A DNA stretch of 64,000 nt from Henriciella sp. (GTDB lineage: Bacteria > Pseudomonadota > Alphaproteobacteria > Caulobacterales > Hyphomonadaceae): contig JAEPOM010000001.1 of the NCBI GenBank assembly GCA_017642885.1, forward strand, positions 124,001-188,000, given 5' to 3'. This document shows positions 55,901 to 63,395 of the stretch, piece by piece. Positions within the stretch are counted from its first letter, which is position 1, and each line of letters starts with the position of its first letter. Under the pieces are notes generated by a model. It made no database searches. It was not told the DNA's origin and saw only the letters and a list, made by a program, of their open reading frames with translations. The position numbers were made by a program, and so were the translations under genes.

Positions 55901-56064
55901 TCAGCATCCGCCCCGGCGAGCGAGGTCAGCACATATCCATAGCGCTCGGTCAGCGTTGGGTCTTCCTGTCGTCCCAGGGTGAGGATCGCGAAAAATCCGC
56001 TGATCAGCACCACAAAGACAGCCAGGATGGTCAGTCTGGGAAGCCTGTAAAACAGGGTTGTCAT
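52933..56064 (-). CDS. RND efflux transporter, inner-membrane pump
   Basis: 1043 residues, HAE-1-like resistance-nodulation-division family. N-terminal FYRLPRLTILAVFVVLISGFFAILTLGRQEDPTLTER and helix 4 with LGLLIDNAIVVVDEYD. In AcrB helix 4 has two neighbouring Asp (407 and 408); here the second is Asn (LIDNAI), so the proton relay keeps only one of this pair in the usual place. Adaptor and TetR genes precede it: tetR, adaptor, pump. The outer-membrane TolC partner is not here. Confidence 0.9.
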   Translation of the reverse strand: MTTLFYRLPRLTILAVFVVLISGFFAILTLGRQEDPTLTERYGYVLTSLAGADAERIEATVTEPIERRLMELPEINELISSSRANVSQISIDISEDLNAAEVDNAWTLIRQQVQLAEADLPSGASKPFVRRVFVGAATMTVALTWEGEGEPQLAVMGRLAEVLADRFRGLNATDETEIMGLSAEEVRVIADPEALAAAGLSMNDAARLIAAADAKAPAGNVRGDRSNVGLEIGGEFDGIARIRAVPLVQRDDGTALRVGDVADVVKRIEDPPTKMAYSNGNRAIFVTAYIQPNQRVDVWAENAREMVADFAVNVPEDISVAPIFDQSTYTVSRLNGLAQNLLVSAGLVFAVLFFVMGWRAAFVVGMALPLTVALVLTLFKFFNYPLHQMSVTGLVISLGLLIDNAIVVVDEYDQERISGRSVMGAIDHSLKKLFGPLLASTLTTALAFAPIAAMPGAAGEFIGMIGTSVIFAVVMSFLVAMTVIPALAGMLDRPRRPGERSWFWRDGIKIDFITDGYRWSVERVLRNPLLGILLGIIPVTIGFYLGGQLPSQFFPQTERDQFQLEMTLNPQATIYEAEETAQNIATFLRENYPDIEGIHFVVGEPGPRVYYNSINNTQGVSGFASGFVQLGNNETTRILVSDVQATLRRTFPEAQILATPFEQGPPVPAPIAFYIRGENLAALNEYGNQARQILAQTPGVNFTMARMKTGAPIVTLDADETATAMSGLRLTGLAGDIRAELEGVPAGSILEGVEELPVRVIAPEERRTQLSNLRSKTIGNARPGLGTPLAALGDLTLSPQTAEIIRLDGRRVNEIFAYIEPYALPDPINQQFKQNLDAAGFELPPGFDWIESGTASNQSEAMANLLSLAIPLMLVMLGAVALVFNSFRMAILVMSVGFMSIGLAFGGVWMFNLPLGFNAILGGLGLLGISINGTIVVLALLNGNEAAKSDDVIAQREIVVAATRHIIATTLTTMGGFVPIILQGDVFWMPLATGIAGGVAGSAILALYFTPAIFRIMTMKPMRRLIRLLTGRGWQHPARVPAE

Positions 56065-56070
56065 GGCGTT

Positions 56071-57258
56071 TTATCCATTCCCTGACGCGAGGCCATTGGC
56101 ACTCACTTCGACCGGGGTCACCGGCTGCCCGGGTGTGATACGTTGCAAGCCGTCAATTATGACCCGGTCGCCATCGCGCACAGCACCGCGCACGAACACG
56201 CGGTCCCCGGATTGATGGACAATTTCGACCATGCCTGGCTCGGCTCTCCAGCTACCGCCCATGCGTCGAGCGATATAGACCGACCAGAGACCGCGGTCCG
56301 CTTCTGTTAATGCAGAGACCGGGAGCCAAAGCCCTGATTCATCTATATCTTGCTCCATGGACAAGCGGACGACAGCGCCTGCGGCAACCGCATCAGCGTT
56401 TTGAATGTCGAACATGGTCGTCACAGTGCGATTGTTGGCATCTATCACGCCGGTCACAGAACGAAGAGTTGCCATGACCGGCCCCTGATCAGAGCTCAGC
56501 TCATACGTTTCGCCGATTTCAAGCTGACCGGCGAGCTTCGCTGTCAGGCCCAGTCGGGCTTCGAGGCTGCCGGTCTCGACGAGTGCGAAAATGGTTTGGC
56601 CCGGCCCCGCAATCGCGCCCTCATCGGCCATGCGAGCGGTGATTGTGCCATCGAATGGCGCTTGAATACGGGCGAGATCGATCTGAACCCGCAGCGCATC
56701 GGCATTTGCTGACGCGGCCTGAATGCGGGCCAAAGCCGTGTTCGCCTGCGCGCGCGCTTCGTCGACCCGTTGACTGGATACATGCCCTTTTTCAAGCAAC
56801 GCGATCTGACGGTCGACTGTCGATTCCGCCAGATCGTAGGAAGCTCTCGCTTCGCTGACCATGGCCGTTGCGGCTTGAAGTTGCGCTCTCAGATTGCGTG
56901 TGTCGAGGACGGCGAGCGTTTGCCCGGTTGCAACTTTTTCCCCGACATCCGTGCGGAGGCTGGCGATCCGCCCGCCATTCGAAAAGCCCAACTGGCTTGA
57001 GCGGCGGGGTGTGATAATGCCGGTGAATTTTTCCTCTGCCGTAAACGCATCTTCCAGCGTGGCATTGATGGTCTCAACTGAAATCGGGATTGGCGTCGCC
57101 GTCGGCACCAAAGGCCCTTCCGCCGACCGGTTCTGGAGCACAAAATATCCAAGCGCGGCGACTATGGCGATAAGCACCAGTAAGAACAGAAACCCTTTAC
57201 CCGCTGAGGGCTTGGCTTCTCTTGTCTGTGTTTCGAAGTCTTGACTGTGCTCACCCAT
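56071..57258 (-). CDS. RND periplasmic adaptor (membrane fusion protein)
   Basis: 395 residues. A single N-terminal hydrophobic helix (GFLFLLVLIAIVAALGYFVLQ), lipoyl-like half-motifs (GGRIASLRTDVGEKVATGQTLAVLD; IQAPFDGTITARMADEGAIAGPGQ), an alpha-helical hairpin between them, and the beta-barrel and membrane-proximal domains. It has an uncleaved anchor rather than a lipobox. Ribosome site GGAGG. Overlaps the tetR stop by 8 bases. Confidence 0.92.
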   Translation of the reverse strand: MGEHSQDFETQTREAKPSAGKGFLFLLVLIAIVAALGYFVLQNRSAEGPLVPTATPIPISVETINATLEDAFTAEEKFTGIITPRRSSQLGFSNGGRIASLRTDVGEKVATGQTLAVLDTRNLRAQLQAATAMVSEARASYDLAESTVDRQIALLEKGHVSSQRVDEARAQANTALARIQAASANADALRVQIDLARIQAPFDGTITARMADEGAIAGPGQTIFALVETGSLEARLGLTAKLAGQLEIGETYELSSDQGPVMATLRSVTGVIDANNRTVTTMFDIQNADAVAAGAVVRLSMEQDIDESGLWLPVSALTEADRGLWSVYIARRMGGSWRAEPGMVEIVHQSGDRVFVRGAVRDGDRVIIDGLQRITPGQPVTPVEVSANGLASGNG

Positions 57259-57904
57259 GGTGTGCCTCCATTCCGCGGATCACCTGATCCGCGTGAAACT
57301 CTATAAATGCCTCGCGCGCCATAGCCGGTTGTCCGGATTTCAGCGCGGGATATGTCGGGATATGTGCGATCATCATCGCCAGGCCGTGCATCGACGCCCA
57401 AACCGACTTGGCGGCGAGCGATGGGTCGATTTCTGCACGGAAAGCGCCGATCTCCACCCCTTCTGCGATCATGTTGCGCAGAACATTGAAGGCCTGCCCC
57501 TTCTTGGACTCTTCGAAACCCGGCTCATTATCCACAGGGCCGGTTGAAACGGATTCACCGGCGAACGCCGCGGCGTAGTGATACGGTTTGTCCGCCGCCA
57601 CACGAATATAGGTTGCCAGGCACTCGCGGGCACGTTCGGCAAACGGCGCGGAGCGATCCGCGATCAGGTGCACGTTCTCGAGGATCAGCTCAAAGAACGT
57701 CTCTTTCAGCTCATCAACCAGCTCATCCTTGGAGCTGAAATATTTGTAGATCGCCGCCGGGGAGTAATCGATGTTCTCTGCCAGCCGCCGGATTGAGAGG
57801 CCTTCGGCCCCTTCACGAGCGAAAACCGACTCCGCCGCAGACAGAATCCTGGCGCGGATCTTGTTGCGGCGGCGTTCAGCCGGGGAGGAAGTAGCTACGG
57901 TCAT
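57251..57904 (-). CDS. TetR/AcrR-family regulator of the RND operon
   Basis: 217 residues from ATG 57904 (AAGGAC upstream). HTH: RRNKIRARILSAAESVFAREGAEGLSIRRLAENIDYSPAAIYKYFSSKDEL. C-terminal WHG-like domain with SVWASMHGLAMM. First gene of the tetR-adaptor-pump operon; a palindrome at 57948-57962 lies before it, probably its own operator. Confidence 0.9.
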   Translation of the reverse strand: MTVATSSPAERRRNKIRARILSAAESVFAREGAEGLSIRRLAENIDYSPAAIYKYFSSKDELVDELKETFFELILENVHLIADRSAPFAERARECLATYIRVAADKPYHYAAAFAGESVSTGPVDNEPGFEESKKGQAFNVLRNMIAEGVEIGAFRAEIDPSLAAKSVWASMHGLAMMIAHIPTYPALKSGQPAMAREAFIEFHADQVIRGMEAHHG

Positions 57905-57947
57905 CTGACGGTCCTTATTGAGCACAAATAGTACGCACGTTCAGAAA

Positions 57948-57962
57948 GTAAACACTGTTCAC
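57948..57962. promoter_or_regulatory. Imperfect palindrome before the tetR-RND operon
   Basis: GTAAACACTGTTCAC, 12 of 15 positions symmetric. In the 106-base divergent gap between tetR and the nitroreductase gene. Confidence 0.55.
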
Positions 57963-58010
57963 TAACAATATCTTTCTGGCATTTGAGGCTGGGTTGCCTA
58001 AGTGCGTGTA

Positions 58011-58640
58011 ATGACCGCGCTTTTCCCATCTGCCCCGCCCTTCGGCACGCCTATGCTTCCGGTTCGTCCGAGCCCGGATGCCCGCCAACTCATCGCTTTG
58101 CGTCGCTCTGTTTCGAAGCGGGGCCTGATGGCTCCAGGTCCAGATGCGACGACCCTCGATGAACTTCTTACGGTGGCGGCTCGGGTTCCGGATCACCGAA
58201 GACTGGCCCCTTGGCGATTTCTCGTCTTTGAAGGAGATGCGCGTGAGGCCTTCAATCAGCGTGCGGTTGAGATTCAAAAGCGCGAAGATCCTGATGCAAG
58301 CGAGATCATGCTGACAGATACGGCCGGGTACTTCACAAGAGCGCCGGTTGTGGTTGCTGTGATTTCCTCGCCGGACCCAACTCACAAAACGCCGGTCTGG
58401 GAGCAGGAGCTTTCGTGTGGCGCGCTCTGCCAGAACCTGCTCCTCGCAGCCAATGCCAGCGGTTGGGCCGGATGCTGGCTCACAGAGTGGATTGCCTTCA
58501 GCGCGGGGATTAACAGCCTCCTCGGTCTAACTGAGACTGAGCGGATTGCGGGGTACATCTATCTCGGAACCGCCAAGGATACCCCGCAGGAGAGAATGCG
58601 TCCCGATACTGCGTCCAAGATCAAACGTTGGCAGGCGTAA
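58011..58640 (+). CDS. Nitroreductase family protein (YdjA-like)
   Basis: 209 residues from ATG 58011 (GTG 58002 possible). FMN nitroreductase fold: LIALRRSVSKRGL, VAARVPDHRRLAPWRFLVFEG, CGALCQNLLLAANASGWAGCWLTEW and the C-terminal IAGYIYLGTAKDTPQERMRP. The pattern R-R-S-V and D-H-R-R-L-A-P-W is the YdjA type. Reduces quinones or nitro compounds in vitro; substrate in the cell unknown. Divergent from the RND tetR gene and possibly under the same regulator. Confidence 0.88.
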   Translation: MTALFPSAPPFGTPMLPVRPSPDARQLIALRRSVSKRGLMAPGPDATTLDELLTVAARVPDHRRLAPWRFLVFEGDAREAFNQRAVEIQKREDPDASEIMLTDTAGYFTRAPVVVAVISSPDPTHKTPVWEQELSCGALCQNLLLAANASGWAGCWLTEWIAFSAGINSLLGLTETERIAGYIYLGTAKDTPQERMRPDTASKIKRWQA

Positions 58641-58680
58641 GACCTCTGGCGCCTCTGAATGACTGCGGTTACATGCCCGC

Positions 58681-60141
58681 ATGACCGACTCAGATCTCGA
58701 CCCGCACGCCGCTCTCGGTGATCTCGATCCGCAGGACTGGGACGCGTATTCTCAAGCCCTGAATCGCGTGCTGGATTCTGCGATAAAGAAGTTTCAAACC
58801 GCGTCAGATGGCCGGGTCTGGACGCCGACGCCTGACACGCTGAAAGCAGGCTTTCAGAGCGCCCTTCCCACGGATTCTCTGGATCTGGAAGCTTTGACGC
58901 AGCAGATACTGGACCTCATGCCGTATGGCGTCGGCAACACGCATCCTCGTTTTTTTGGATGGGTGCATGGTGCCGGAGCGCCCGGGAATTTGCTCGCGGA
59001 GATCGCAGCGTCTGCGATGAATGCCAATTGCGGCGGCCGCGATCATGTCGGGATCTATGTCGAGCGGCAGGTTATCGATTGGTGCAGGACCCTGTTCGAT
59101 TTCCCGGCGACGGCCAGCGGCTTGTTGATCTCCGGCACATCCATGGCGACGATTATTGCGACCAAGACCGCGCGTGATGTCGCGCTCGATTTCGCGAGCC
59201 GACAGCATGGCGTTCGCGAAGCACGCTTGGTTGGCTATACGTCGGACCAGGCCCATGCCTGCCTGGCGCGAGCGTTCGACATGATCGGCCTTGGCACCGA
59301 CGCTTTACACAAGATTGCCTGTGACGCTGAAGGCCGCATGGACCTGGACGCGCTGCGACAGCAAATCGCTCAGGATCGCGCAGACGGCGCGCACCCATTC
59401 TTCCTCGCAGGCACCGCCGGGACCGTGAATACGGGCGCCATCGATGATCTTTCCGCGCTCGCAGAAATCGCCAGAGACGAAGCGCTTTGGTTCCATGTGG
59501 ACGGGGCGTTTGGCGCCTGTGCGATCACCAGCCCAGACATTGCGCCGAGACTGAATGGTATCTCCCAAGCCGATTCCCTTGCCTTTGATTTCCATAAATG
59601 GATGCACGTGAACTATGATGCGGGATGCGTTCTCATTCGGGATGGGGAAGCTCACCGCAAAGCCTTTGCGAGCCGGCCAGACTATCTCGCTGCGGATGGA
59701 ACAGCGCTTGCGGGAGGCGAACCCTGGCCCGTCGATTACGGCCCGGAGCTGTCACGCGGTTTCAGAGCCTTGAAAGTATGGGCCCATTTGAAAGAGCACG
59801 GCACCGAGAAGATTGGCCGCGCCATCGTCGCGAATTGCGATCAAGCCGCACATCTTGGCCGTCTGGTTGAAGCGCATTCGGCATTTGAGCTGCTCGCGCC
59901 GGTGGGATTGAACATTTGTTGTTTTCGATACACTGCCCCGGGTCTGTCAGAACAAGACCTCGAAGCGCTCAATTCGAAGCTGATTGAACAGATTCAGCTC
60001 AGCGGTATTGCTGCCCCCTCTTCAACCCGCATCGATGGCCGCTTTGCGATCCGCGTGAATATCACCAATCACCGGACGAAATTCGAGGATGTTGAGATCC
60101 TGCTGGAGGCGCTGGAACGCCTGGCTGGAGACCTCGACTAG
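58681..60141 (+). CDS. PLP-dependent group II amino-acid decarboxylase family protein
   Basis: 486 residues. PLP lysine Lys306 in DFHKWMHVNYDAG, FHVDGAFGACA with the PLP-contact Asp, and a start region of the aromatic-L-amino-acid decarboxylase/tyrosine decarboxylase type (HPRFFGWVHGAGAPGNLLAEIAASAMNANCGGRDHVGIYVERQVIDW). Likely acts on an aromatic amino acid or a relative, as decarboxylase or aldehyde synthase; the substrate residues could not be settled. The stop overlaps the acyl-CoA dehydrogenase stop in CTAG. Confidence 0.87.
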   Translation: MTDSDLDPHAALGDLDPQDWDAYSQALNRVLDSAIKKFQTASDGRVWTPTPDTLKAGFQSALPTDSLDLEALTQQILDLMPYGVGNTHPRFFGWVHGAGAPGNLLAEIAASAMNANCGGRDHVGIYVERQVIDWCRTLFDFPATASGLLISGTSMATIIATKTARDVALDFASRQHGVREARLVGYTSDQAHACLARAFDMIGLGTDALHKIACDAEGRMDLDALRQQIAQDRADGAHPFFLAGTAGTVNTGAIDDLSALAEIARDEALWFHVDGAFGACAITSPDIAPRLNGISQADSLAFDFHKWMHVNYDAGCVLIRDGEAHRKAFASRPDYLAADGTALAGGEPWPVDYGPELSRGFRALKVWAHLKEHGTEKIGRAIVANCDQAAHLGRLVEAHSAFELLAPVGLNICCFRYTAPGLSEQDLEALNSKLIEQIQLSGIAAPSSTRIDGRFAIRVNITNHRTKFEDVEILLEALERLAGDLD

Positions 60142-61913
60142 TCGATCCCGAACAAGGCGTCGCTTTCAGCCAGCATAGCCTGTCCGCCTTGCGTTATGCT
60201 CGCCACTGCGCCCGGGGCTGCGGCGAGTGACGTCTCAGCGTAAAACCCGGCCAGCGCCGTCATGCGCCCGCGCATCGAACCGCTCTCAGAGCGGGCTTCG
60301 ATCGCTCCCTTGGTCAGGAAGTGTCCGCCAACCACGTCGCCCGCCAGAGCCAAATATGCGGTGGCGCCTGCCAATGCGACGTCGCGGTCGTCTTTCATCG
60401 TTCGAACCATCCAGTCGGTCGCTTCAGACAAAGCGCGGTTCGCCTCGACCAGCCGGTCGGCAATCTGAACCAGGTTTGGATCATTGGTCTCACGGGCTTC
60501 GCGTGCGGTTTGTTCAACTTCCGCCAGCATCGCCGTCATCGCGGCGCCGTCAGCCATTGAGAGTTTACGTCCGACCAGATCGATCGCCTGAATTCCGTTC
60601 GTGCCTTCATAGATCGGAGCGATCCGGGCGTCTCGATAAAGCTGCGCGGCGAGCGTTTCGTTCATGAACCCCATACCACCATGCACTTGCACACCAAGGC
60701 TCGCGATTTCCACGCCCATATCCGTCGACCAAGCCTTTGCTATCGGCGTCAGAAGTTCTTCGCGCAGACGCGCCTCCTCGCGGGCCTCAGGCGTCTCCGC
60801 TACATTGGCCAGATCGGCCGCCACGCCGGTGGCGAAGCAGATTGCCCGCGCTGCCATTACTTTGGCGCGCATCGTCGTCAGCATCCGTCTTACGTCGGCG
60901 TGATGCAGGATTGGTGCGGCGCCAGAAACGCCTGTCGCTTTGCCCTGTTTGCGTTCCTGCGCATAGTTGAAGGCTGTCTGCCAGGCGGCTTCGCCGACCG
61001 CGACGCCTTCCAGACCTACATTCAGCCGGGCTGAGTTCATCATCGTGAACATGCAGGCGAGGCCTTTATTCTCTTCCCCAATCAACCAGCCGGTCGCGCC
61101 ATCATATTCCATCACGCAAGTTGGCGAGGCGTGGATGCCGACTTTCTCTTCAAGACCGATGCACTTCACGCCGTTCTCATCTCCCAAGCTCCCGTCATCA
61201 TTGACGATCCGCTTGGGCACAATGAACAAGGAGATCCCGCGCGACCCCGCAGGCGCATCCGGTGTCCGGGCGAGCACCAGATGGATGATGTTCTCAGCCA
61301 CATCATGATCGCCCCAGGTGATGTATATTTTCTGCCCAGTAATCGCGTACGACCCGTCGCCATTAGGCACGGCTTTCGTCTTCAACGCGCCGACATCCGA
61401 ACCGGCCTGCGGCTCGGTCAGGTTCATGGTGCCCGTCCACTCGCCGCTCACCAGGTGCGGCAGGTATTTCGCTTTCTGCGCATCAGTTCCATGCTCAAGA
61501 AGCGCTTCAATCGCTCCAAAACTCAGCATCGGACAAAGCGCGAAGGCCATATTGGCGCCGTGGAACATTTCCATCACGGCCAGCCCGAGCACTTTGGGAA
61601 GCCCCTGGCCGCCCCACTCTTCAGGGGCTGAAAGACCCATCCAGCCGCCTTCTCGGAACGCTTTATAAGCATCGGCAAATCCCGGCGCAGACTTTACACC
61701 GGAATCTGTCAGGGTTGCGCCCGCCTTGTCGCCGGATTGGTTCAGCGGCGCCAGAACATCGCGCGCCAGCTTGCCCGCCTCGTCAAGGATGGGTTCAACC
61801 AGGTCGGGGTCGTAAGTTTCAAATGCGGGATGCCCTTCAAACTGCGGCAGCCCCGCGAGCTTCGTCAGCGCAAAGGTAAGATCTGAAACAGGCGCATTGT
61901 ATGACATGGTCAT
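60138..61913 (-). CDS. Acyl-CoA dehydrogenase, DmdC-like long form
   Basis: 591 residues, longer than typical enzymes (about 380-400), with an N-terminal extension MSYNAPVSDLTFALTKLAG and a C-terminal extra domain after EGTNGIQAIDLVGRKL. Together these are the pattern of the DmdC/3-methylmercaptopropionyl-CoA dehydrogenase group and close relatives, which handle dimethylsulfoniopropionate-derived or medium-chain thioesters. Flavin block NLTEPQAGSDVGALKT. GGAG precedes ATG 61913. A demethylation cluster (dmdA, dmdB, dmdD) is not present here, so the DMSP role is only possible. Confidence 0.9.
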   Translation of the reverse strand: MTMSYNAPVSDLTFALTKLAGLPQFEGHPAFETYDPDLVEPILDEAGKLARDVLAPLNQSGDKAGATLTDSGVKSAPGFADAYKAFREGGWMGLSAPEEWGGQGLPKVLGLAVMEMFHGANMAFALCPMLSFGAIEALLEHGTDAQKAKYLPHLVSGEWTGTMNLTEPQAGSDVGALKTKAVPNGDGSYAITGQKIYITWGDHDVAENIIHLVLARTPDAPAGSRGISLFIVPKRIVNDDGSLGDENGVKCIGLEEKVGIHASPTCVMEYDGATGWLIGEENKGLACMFTMMNSARLNVGLEGVAVGEAAWQTAFNYAQERKQGKATGVSGAAPILHHADVRRMLTTMRAKVMAARAICFATGVAADLANVAETPEAREEARLREELLTPIAKAWSTDMGVEIASLGVQVHGGMGFMNETLAAQLYRDARIAPIYEGTNGIQAIDLVGRKLSMADGAAMTAMLAEVEQTAREARETNDPNLVQIADRLVEANRALSEATDWMVRTMKDDRDVALAGATAYLALAGDVVGGHFLTKGAIEARSESGSMRGRMTALAGFYAETSLAAAPGAVASITQGGQAMLAESDALFGID

Positions 61914-61978
61914 GCAACTCCGACATAATTGTTATATCCCCCGCCTCCATATATCGTGACTGGCTATTATGAAATCCC

Positions 61979-61995
61979 GCGCTACGTTTTAGCGC
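61979..61995. repeat. Small inverted repeat before the first YceI gene
   Basis: GCGCTA (61979-61984) and TAGCGC (61990-61995) in the 113-base divergent gap between the DmdC-like and YceI genes. Confidence 0.35.
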
Positions 61996-62026
61996 AGGTC
62001 AAACAGAATCAGGAAATGGATCACTC

Positions 62027-62647
62027 ATGCGCAAACTTGCAATTGCTGCCGGCCTTCTGGCCATAACCCTCCCAGCCCAAGCCAACCCAACGCTCGAAGG
62101 TGTCGCCTCCGGTCTCTACAATCTGGAGAAAACACACGCATTCCTGACCTGGACCGTGAAACATAACGGGATTTCTGGATACACGGTGAACTTCACTGAT
62201 TTCGAAGCCGATCTGGTGTTCGACGCGGGTGCGCCTGAAAACTCTCAGCTCGCCGTCAGCATCAATCCGGCCGCGCTCAATACCAATTACCCAAATGCCG
62301 AGAAAAAAGTCGAATGGGAAAATGAACTGGCCACAGATGCGCGATTCATGAATGCGGGCGAATTCCCGGCCATCACATTCAATTCCACATCGGTCGAAAA
62401 AACCAGCGACTTCGAAGGCAAAGTGACGGGCGATCTCACCTTCCTCGGTGTGACCAAGCCAGTGACACTGGACGTCAGCTATGGCGGCGTTGCGAATCCG
62501 CCCTGGTTCGGTCAGCGCGATGTGATCGGCTTCACTGCCTCAACCACAATCGCACGCTCTGATTTTGGTCAAACAGCGCTCGCTGGCGTGATTTCCGACG
62601 AAGTCGAAATCGAGTTTTCTGGCGAATTCCTGCAAGCTGCCGAATAG
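62027..62647 (+). CDS. YceI-family exported protein, copy 1
   Basis: 206 residues. Signal peptide MRKLAIAAGLLAITLPAQA. YceI-type lipocalin-like beta-barrel: THAFLTWTVKHNGISGYTVNFTDFEADLVFD and ITFNSTSVEKTSDFEGKVTGDLTFLGVTKPVTLDV, with the T-G-D-L-T-F-x-G-x-T-(K/R)-P-V motif. The family binds polyisoprenoids or other lipids in the periplasm. Next to a second YceI gene and cytochrome b561. Confidence 0.93.
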   Translation: MRKLAIAAGLLAITLPAQANPTLEGVASGLYNLEKTHAFLTWTVKHNGISGYTVNFTDFEADLVFDAGAPENSQLAVSINPAALNTNYPNAEKKVEWENELATDARFMNAGEFPAITFNSTSVEKTSDFEGKVTGDLTFLGVTKPVTLDVSYGGVANPPWFGQRDVIGFTASTTIARSDFGQTALAGVISDEVEIEFSGEFLQAAE

Positions 62648-62681
62648 AATCAGTGCCAGAATTGGTGAGAGGGAACCTAAA

Positions 62682-63392
62682 ATGACGATCAAATCATATC
62701 TTGTTGCTGGCACCGCAGCCGTCGCATTGACGGCTTGCGGAGGCGGCGCGAACGAGCCGACGATTGAAGATGCCGAGACACCGCCTACGCAAGCCGAGGC
62801 TGAGTTGCACCCGCTGCTCGCAGACGTTGCGGCGGCAAATTACTCGCTCGAGAAGACCCACGCATTCATGACCGTGAAGGTCGGTCACAATGGCGGGATC
62901 ACACAATACCGGATCAGCTTTACGGATTTTGACGGCGATCTCGCCTTCGATCCGGCCGATCCCGAAACCTCCCGCGTCTCTTTCACGATCAACCCCGCGA
63001 CTGTCGAGACCAACTATCCGGGCGACTATGGTGCCGGACACCCCGACAGCCAGTGGTCGAGCTGGAATGAAGATGTGTCACGAGATGCTAAATGGTTGAA
63101 CTCAGACGCTCATCCAGAGATCACCTTTGTCTCAACGAGTGCATCACGCGCGGGCGACCTAAGCGGAACCGTGACGGGTGACCTGACACTGTTGGGTGTC
63201 ACCAGACCAGTAACGCTGGATGTCACTTATAATGGTGTTGCGAACCCGCCCTGGTTTGAAGGTCGGGATGTGATCGGCTTTGATGCCAGCACCAAACTCA
63301 ACCGTTCTGACTTTGGAATGGCCGCCTATATCCCGAATATTGGCGACGAAGTCACCGTCGAGTTTTCCGGCGAATTCCTGCAGGACGAATAG
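62682..63392 (+). CDS. YceI-family lipoprotein, copy 2
   Basis: 236 residues. Lipoprotein signal MTIKSYLVAGTAAVALTAC followed by GGG, so it is probably anchored, unlike copy 1. A linker of about 30 residues, then the YceI domain: THAFMTVKVGHNGGITQYRISFTDFDGDLAFD and VTGDLTLLGVTRPVTLDV. It is 34 bases after copy 1 and 3 bases before cytochrome b561, so the three are one operon. Confidence 0.92.
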   Translation: MTIKSYLVAGTAAVALTACGGGANEPTIEDAETPPTQAEAELHPLLADVAAANYSLEKTHAFMTVKVGHNGGITQYRISFTDFDGDLAFDPADPETSRVSFTINPATVETNYPGDYGAGHPDSQWSSWNEDVSRDAKWLNSDAHPEITFVSTSASRAGDLSGTVTGDLTLLGVTRPVTLDVTYNGVANPPWFEGRDVIGFDASTKLNRSDFGMAAYIPNIGDEVTVEFSGEFLQDE

Positions 63393-63395
63393 ACA

